A stretch of 64,000 nucleotides of DNA from Paramacrobiotus metropolitanus (Eukaryota; Tardigrada; Eutardigrada; Parachela; Macrobiotidae). Made by a program: the position numbers and the translations under genes. The stretch is taken from contig NW_026570255.1 of the NCBI RefSeq assembly GCF_019649055.1, forward strand, positions 744,001 through 808,000, written 5' to 3'. This document shows, one piece after another, positions 58,146-64,000 of the stretch (position 1 is the first letter of the stretch; every line of letters begins with the position of its first letter). The notes under the pieces were generated by a model that worked only from the letters and a program-made list of their open reading frames with translations, did no database searches and was not told where the DNA came from.

Positions 58146-59127
58146 AGTGGGTGTTGTTTGCCAAGCGAAGGATTAAACAGCGTTCTTCTCCTATCAGCTT
58201 CAATCGGAGACAGCATTAATTAATATATACACGGGATATAATAAATAATAATTGTGTTAATAAATTTATTTGTCAAATTTATTTCAACAAATATTTGAAT
58301 TTATTGCAAAAATTAAATCATTATGATTAATAAGCATAGGCACAACAAGTGTTAGAAAGGAAACTTATTTTGCGAGAATGAGAAAATTAGGATAACATTA
58401 TTTAAACATTTTTTCTGAATGCAACTGCCAGATAAATTTGAAGGAAAATTACTAGCAATTATGGTTTTCTTAAAGTTTAGAAAAATTGCTGTCTTCGTTT
58501 CACAAACAAGAAACAAGCCAGATTCCAAACGTACCGTAAAATGTTCCACCAGGTATAAGAAGAACAACAGCAATGTAGCAATGTATTGTGGCCGCACTAA
58601 ATCACCGTAATTTCGCAAAGCTTCAAAATTCACAGTTCTGCACTGCACACCAAGTCACAGAGTCGCCCAAGATTGCTGCTGTGCAATCTATATCATGAAA
58701 TTTTATGGAGATGCAGTATTGAATAAGGTTTAATGTGCAACTTGGGCGTTGGTTGGCTAGAAGCCTTCGGTGGGCTATTTACGAGTGAGGAAGAAGAGAG
58801 ACGCATTCCATACATGCCGAAATACAAATATATCCGTTGACCGGCATCTGGACGCTGAACGCTGCCACACCCGTCGACGTACAACGCGCGCGTATGAGCT
58901 TGCTAGCGCTCTCAGCCGTTCGCTCTCAAAGTTCTGACCTGGGAAGTCATTTCAAAAGATTTAATCTAATGCGAATTATTTTCAAACTATCACGTAACTT
59001 TGAGGGGTAACTCGGTAAAAAAACATAACTGCAACGTAACTCGCGTGAAATACCGATACCGGTCGAATTACTTAAATAGCATAGCGCAACTCGAACCCTT
59101 CCTTCACCGTGTTACGGTAGCGATGGA
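58146..59127. other. Intergenic, promoter side of F-box paralogue 1
   Basis: About 58620-58870 resembles 61030-61300, upstream of paralogue 2 (shared phrases such as CCAAGAT..GC.GCTGT.C.ATCTA and GAAGAGA), so the duplication that made the paralogues included upstream sequence. No gene inside. Confidence 0.5.
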
Positions 59128-59181
59128 TTAGTTTACGATAACTACCAGCTCTAGTTTAACTTCGGAACCACAAATCTTACC

Positions 59182-60588
59182 GTGCATACGTGCTTCTTGA
59201 GTTGAAAACTCGTTCCCCCATCGCATTCTGAGTTCTTCGAGCTCCCGTTCATCCGGTACCGGCAGCGCCGCCTCTAACACATCCCACAATGCGCAGCGAA
59301 AATCCCGACCGATCGGCAAACGCGCTGTGGGAATGTCAATTTTAACATGGATAGTTTTTACTTCCCAGCCGTAACGGTCGGGAGAATAACGGCCGCACAG
59401 CAAATTCATAACGCAGTTGTTCAGTTAGGTTATGTCGCAGGGCAGACTGCAGCATACGGCAACGATATTTTCCAGCTGATCATACGCATAGCTCTCAATG
59501 TCCTGGACCGTTGCCTGATCGCACTGATGTAAGATACATTTAACGATACCGGAATGAACGGCGGCCGCGCTGATCCGCAGGTGCAACTGGAAACGGTTCA
59601 TCTGTAAACTTCGCAGTCGGATGCCGGATCGATGTTGAGCGACGTAGCGGATCATGTCGTACAGCATCAACAGGTCAGCGGTGGTCAGCGGGAGACATCC
59701 AGCGTCGGACTGTGTCAGCACGTGCTGCGTTCCCGCCTGCAGGCGTTTGTACACCGCTGCCAAGCGTAAGTACTTAGCGTAGCGTAACTTCGCGCCAGTG
59801 TAGCCTCCGAGTGTAATGCTGCCTCGCACCGCTGGTGACTCGATCAGCTGGTCCCACGTTGCACACGCCGCGCGCAGCTTCATCTGCGTCACCGTGTCCA
59901 AGTACCACAACACTTCCCGCCATAGTTCCACACCAAACGGCATCTCGTCATGGGATGTGGAGATCTCGTCCAACAATGGAGACAGTCTTTTCGGAAATCC
60001 ACGCAATTCGCTTTCATTCAACAGCTTGACAAGTTCCTCTGCTTCTTCGCTGGACACCGAGCGACAATCGCGGTCAAGCTGCACAGTACGCTTAACAAAG
60101 GGTCCGGGCGGAACCTGTCGTACACCGTAGGGCATTCATCGGCCATACGACACTAGTCTTTTCCCCCTTCAAGGCGCATCGTAATTGGTTTTGGCCAGCG
60201 GATTCGTTGCAAGGGGAAGAGATCTGCGCATGACACTCCGGTATCCTTACGGCGCCACTGGACGATCGCCCATCCGTACTCCGCCACAGACACACCACGC
60301 CCTAAACTGACTGTTTCCCCAAGCACCCACATTAACGATCCTGACTGGTTTTCCGCCACCACGACTTCCACGGCAGTGGATACTCTTCCGAATCAGCGCG
60401 GTACGGTGCAGACGAGTAGCTAGTCTCGCTGGGTAAGAGGAGTCGGTCGAATGGAGCGTACTGACGTTGGGTTAGAGCAGATCGACGAAGAGACCGTCTT
60501 CCGTAACGTCCACTATCCGCCCGTAACGCATCAGCCCATCGCCGCCGAGAACGTCCACACGTTTAGCGCACTGCGTTAGGCTAAGCAT
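59182..60588 (-). pseudogene. F-box-like protein, paralogue 2, broken
   Basis: Starts MLSLTQCAKRVDVLGGDG at 60588, parallel to paralogue 1. It is broken several ways: a TAA at 60472-60474 in the N-terminal domain, frame changes near 60400 and 60160, a deletion of about 65 codons plus the intron between the SELRGFP segment and the F-box, and a TAA at 59425-59427 before the last C-terminal block (VKIDIPTARLPIGRDF). The F-box (ELWREVLWYLDTVTQMKL plus RAACATWDQLIESP) is still well kept and a GTAAGA donor remains at 59182, so decay is recent. It lies head-to-tail with paralogue 1, 1 kb away, and head-to-head with paralogue 3. Confidence 0.8.
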
Positions 60589-62099
60589 ACTTGTAGTGGA
60601 AGAAGTTTACGAAGCAATGGATGACACTCCGTCTTGCTCCTAACAACTGCAATGGGAGATGATCAGACAAGAAATATACCGAATACATTGAAATAACAAT
60701 TGAGTTATTCAGTAAAAAAATGGAGATTTTCATTTAATGTCAAAATAAATATGAAAGTGGTTAACTTTAAATATTAAGAATACGAAGTATAAATATGTAT
60801 TACGATATTTAATCAATATTTTCTCTTACTGTAATAACTACAGTATCTCGTAAGAGTGAGTTTTAGAGAAATTCAAACACTCATTTTAATTTCGTAAAAT
60901 TTAGAGATAATTGATTTTAATTACACAATAAAGAACAAACGAAATACAATCGTACCGTAAAATCTTTTACATAAAATCTTTGAGCAGGTAAATAAAAACA
61001 TCGACTCCCCAGAAGCTTCGCTTTATGGCCACACTGAATCGAAGTAAGCAAGCAAAATTCGCACTTCACTTCTGAATGGCTAACTACTCATAAAATCATC
61101 CAAGATAGCCGCTGTACGATCTACTTATTGAAGTTTCCTGTAAAAAAGCAGCGTTTGGATACGGTTTGAATTTTAGTGCCAGTAGGCCCTGGTTCTGGGC
61201 GTTGAAGTGGCTATTTCCGAGTGAGCAAGAAGAGAAAGACGTATTCAATCAATGCCGCAAGCTCAATGCCACAACTTGACGTTAACCGGCCTCTGGACGT
61301 TGACCGCTCTGCAACAATGAAGGACGTTCATACAAGTACAAGTACTGTACATGTACGTATGGGCGCCCAGATGCCGGTCGACACTGGCGGCATTGCGCTT
61401 AGCCCTTTAATACCGTTAGCGGCATTTAGTGGACACTTACGGCGTTGCGCATTCTGCATTCATTCAATGCAATTCTCTTTCGACTCACTCGGAATAGCCG
61501 GTTGACGCCCTTAACCACCGACCCACTTGTACATTAAGTGCTGCTGGATTGACACGAAATTGCACGATGCAGGTCGCCCTGCAGCCATCTTGGATGATTT
61601 TACCAGCGAGTATGCAATGCACAGCTTAATTGTGGATTTATAGTTTTCGGTTGATTAATTCGACTTAGTGCGGCAAAAGTACCAAACTGTTGGGGATTCC
61701 CATTGCTCATCTTCTCCTGCGGAAAGATTTTACGGTATGTTTGCGGCTGGCTTGTTGTTTTCTTGTTTATTCTAAAATTAGGAGAATAAAAATGCCTGCT
61801 ATAAACTTTCGCTAACATAATTATACTCATAAAAAATTACAATCAAAACAATAATTATTTTATCATAGCTGTCCTAATAATTTTCCACATAACCCGTATA
61901 AGAATACTCGGTAACCAATATTTATTATTTCAAATAAATATATTTACTTTTCACATAAATTTAGATAATCATTGTTTTAAATAACAGCACGACTAATTAT
62001 TCGATGCATGCAAAATATTTGTTATCTAGCGCTTTCTCTGATTACAGTTGTGAGGAGAAGGACTTCATGTTGTCCACTGATTGGGAAACAACACCCACT
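60589..62099. other. Divergent intergenic region between F-box paralogues 2 and 3
   Basis: The segment 61100-61125 (AAAATCATCCAAGATAGCCGC) recurs in reverse orientation at 61580-61605, so the two promoters look like inverted copies of one another. The weak 94-codon frame at 61221-61505 lies within this non-coding homology and is not called as a gene. Confidence 0.5.
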
Positions 62100-64000
62100 A
62101 TGCTCAGCCTAATGCGCTACGCTAACAGCGTGGACGTTCTCGGCGATGACGGGCTGATGCGTTACGGGCGCGTAGTTGACGTTGCGGAAGGAGGTCTCTT
62201 CGTCGATCTCCTCTACCCCAACCGCCGGCGTGAGTACGTTCCATTCGACCGGCTCTTCCTACCCAGCGAGACCAGCTACCCTGCACCGTATCCCACTGAT
62301 GCAGAAGAGTACTCCACTACCGTGGAAGTCTTGGTGCCGGAAACTCCCTCAGGGGTATTGATCTGGTTACCTGGGGAAACAGTAAATTTAGGGCGCAGTG
62401 GGTCGTTGGACGAGTACGGTGGAGCGATCGTCCACTGGCGACGGAAGGATTCCGGATTGCCGTGCGCAGATTTCGTCCCCAACCAACGCATCCGTTGGCC
62501 AAAGGAGAACGCTCTCACTCTGCGCGAAACGGGAAAAGACTGGCGTTGTTTGGCCGAAGAAGACGCTTCGATGTACGATCCCTTCCATCCGGGACCTTTC
62601 GTTAAGCGCACCGTTCAGCTGGATTACGGGTTTCCCTTAATATCCAGCGAAGAAGTAGAAGAGCTCATCAAGCGACTGAATGACGGCCAACTGCGTGGCA
62701 TTTCCTTTCCGTGGAAAGTTGACATTGTAGAACTCGTGGATGGTCGATTGGGTTACATTTACCAGCAGGGTTTTGAGGAATCTTCTGGAGAATATGCTCC
62801 CAGGGACAGGCAAGTTCTGGTAAGCGAGAAGGGTGTATTGGTTGAAAGTGGGGTAGTTCGGAGGGGATCTACTTATAGCTTCCCCTTATACATTACCGAA
62901 AAATCTGGAGTCTCGCAGTCGCCGCACAGCTGCCGCTCACATGATCCCGTTTAAAGTTGATTCTACAGCTTAAAACCGGTTTTCCGCAATATATCCGGCT
63001 GCGCACTGATTTAGAGAACTGAGAGGAAGGTATATGTGTGTTACCAGTACCAGTTACCGTCAGTATACGTTGATCGCGATATACTGGAGCCCCAAACCGG
63101 TTCTAAACAGTACAATCAACATTAAGCGGGATCATGTGAGCGGCTGCTGTGCGGCCTGACTCCAGATTCTCCGCGATGCATAAGCGGGAAACAGGAGTCC
63201 CTTTCGAAGTAGTGTATATGTACTGTGCTTTAAGGGGTCCCTGGCCAATTACCATGCGGAACTGCTGAGACTGTCCAAGTTGTTCGCCGAGGTCCCGACG
63301 GTCAACGCTGACAAGGTGCTACCCATTGAATTGTGGCAGGAAGTGTTGTCGTACCTGGACACGGTGACGCAGATGAAGCTGCGCGCGGTATGTGCAGCGT
63401 GGAATCAGATGGTCGACTCACCACCGCTTCGTGAACGCATTACGCTTAGCGACTACACTGGCTCCAAGTTCGCATTCCGCCATTATTTCCGCATGGCGAC
63501 GGTTTACAAACGTTTAAATCCGGGCACGCAACACATTGTCACGCAGTCCGACGCTGGATGTTGTACGATGAGCACCAGTGATATGGTGATGCAGAGCAAC
63601 ATGATCCGTTATGTGGCTCAGCAGTCAACTGGAATCCGATTGAGAAGTCTGTGTCTAGATCGCTTCACGCTGGAGTTGCAGGTTAACGGTGCCGCCGAGA
63701 ATTCTGGCATTGTTGAATGCGTGCAGCATCAGGCGGATCCGGCAATGGTCAACAGGATTGCCAAACACGGTTGCTATCCCTTAGATGATTTTGTTAACGT
63801 TTGCAACGCTCTGCCATGTGAAGCTGTCCTTCTGCGCAACTGCGCTGTACGACTGCTGTGTGGCTGCTATTCTCGTAAACCGATCGGCTGGGGAATGAGA
63901 CTGGTTTGTGTTAAGATCGACATCCCGGCAGCGCGACTGCCGGTTGGTCCGGATTTCCGCTGCGCGCTGTGGGATGTGTTGGAGGCGGCGCTGCCGGTAC
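62100..64000 (+). CDS. F-box-like protein, paralogue 3 (3' end outside window)
   Basis: Exon 1 is 62100-62819 (240 codons). A donor GTAAGC at 62820 and an acceptor TGCTTTAAG ending at 63234 bracket a 415-base intron in the same place and phase (0) as the 69-base intron of paralogue 1. Exon 2 begins GGGTCCCTGGCC at 63235 and runs to the end of the window in frame. The N-terminal domain is very close to paralogue 1 (SVDVLGDDGLMRYGRVVDV). The F-box is ELWQEVLSYLDTVTQMKL plus RAVCAAWNQMVDSP, and the C-terminal half has VKIDIPAARLPVGPDF. I start at 62100 because paralogue 1 has its start there and the bases just before (AACAACACCCACT) are the same in both; the frame is open further up to 62004. 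No stop or slip was seen in the exons. Confidence 0.75.
62903..63168. mobile_element. Inverted-repeat insert (MITE-like) in the F-box paralogue 3 intron
   Basis: Arms 62903-62983 and 63094-63168 are imperfect inverted copies (shared phrases ATCTGGAGTC, CCGCTCACATGATCCCG and ACCGGTT). Weaker pairing continues outward to about 62866 and 63216. Paralogue 1 has no such sequence at the same intron, so it was added after duplication. No coding capacity; no clear target duplication found. Confidence 0.7.

Noticed and set aside
61221-61505. 94-codon plus-strand frame upstream of F-box paralogue 3
   Set aside because: It falls in a region alignable to non-coding sequence upstream of paralogue 1, where the frame is not kept.

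Overview
This is a stretch of an intron-rich animal nuclear genome. Exons are short, introns carry GT..AG borders, and many are only 60-200 bases long. The content fits a small ecdysozoan, and my best guess is a tardigrade. That guess rests on overall style and on a duplicated family of F-box-like proteins; it is inference, not proof. No bacterial operon, CRISPR array or rRNA gene is present.

Layout, left to right. 1-867: 3' part of an unrecognised gene. 1739-11695: a young, almost whole Ty3/gypsy retroelement with an envelope-like region, on the minus strand, with 453-bp LTRs and a CAGT target duplication. 11771-13351: the 5' end of a cadherin-like gene (minus). 14671-14885: a mariner transposase relic. 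14973-17044: a complete four-exon Na+/K+-ATPase beta subunit gene (minus). 17844-20190: a four-exon Ly6/uPAR-type GPI-anchored protein gene (minus) whose second intron holds an 852-bp hAT-like fold-back element. 23658-25861: a gustatory-receptor-like seven-helix gene with two frame slips (minus). 26267-27004: the endonuclease end of a dead LINE. 30297-32517: a second four-exon Ly6 gene (plus). 33200-43510: a 10-kb satellite block made of a ~350-bp repeat, AACGTCAG minisatellites and a 38-copy ATTCTAAATA array, invaded by a TIR transposon (35332-36238) and by a nearly whole restriction-endonuclease LINE (36474-39485). 43948-44181: a small secreted tyrosine-rich protein. 45446-51000: an eight-exon polyamine-oxidase-like flavoprotein gene. 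53133-54442: a probable decayed relative of the F-box family. 56508-64000: three F-box-like paralogues, namely one working-looking copy (minus), one pseudogene (minus) and one copy (plus) that runs off the window.

The genes do not form a pathway. The host genes encode membrane or secreted proteins (ion pump subunit, two Ly6 proteins, cadherin, chemoreceptor, small peptide), one oxidase, and a local expansion of putative ubiquitin-ligase adaptors. Between them lies a large mobile-element load, much of it nested: fold-back in an intron, inverted-repeat element in an F-box intron, LINE and TIR element in satellite, retroelement beside a cadherin gene.

The exon structures given here were worked out by hand from reading-frame phase, splice-site sequence and comparison between paralogues. 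They would be confirmed by RNA-seq reads.
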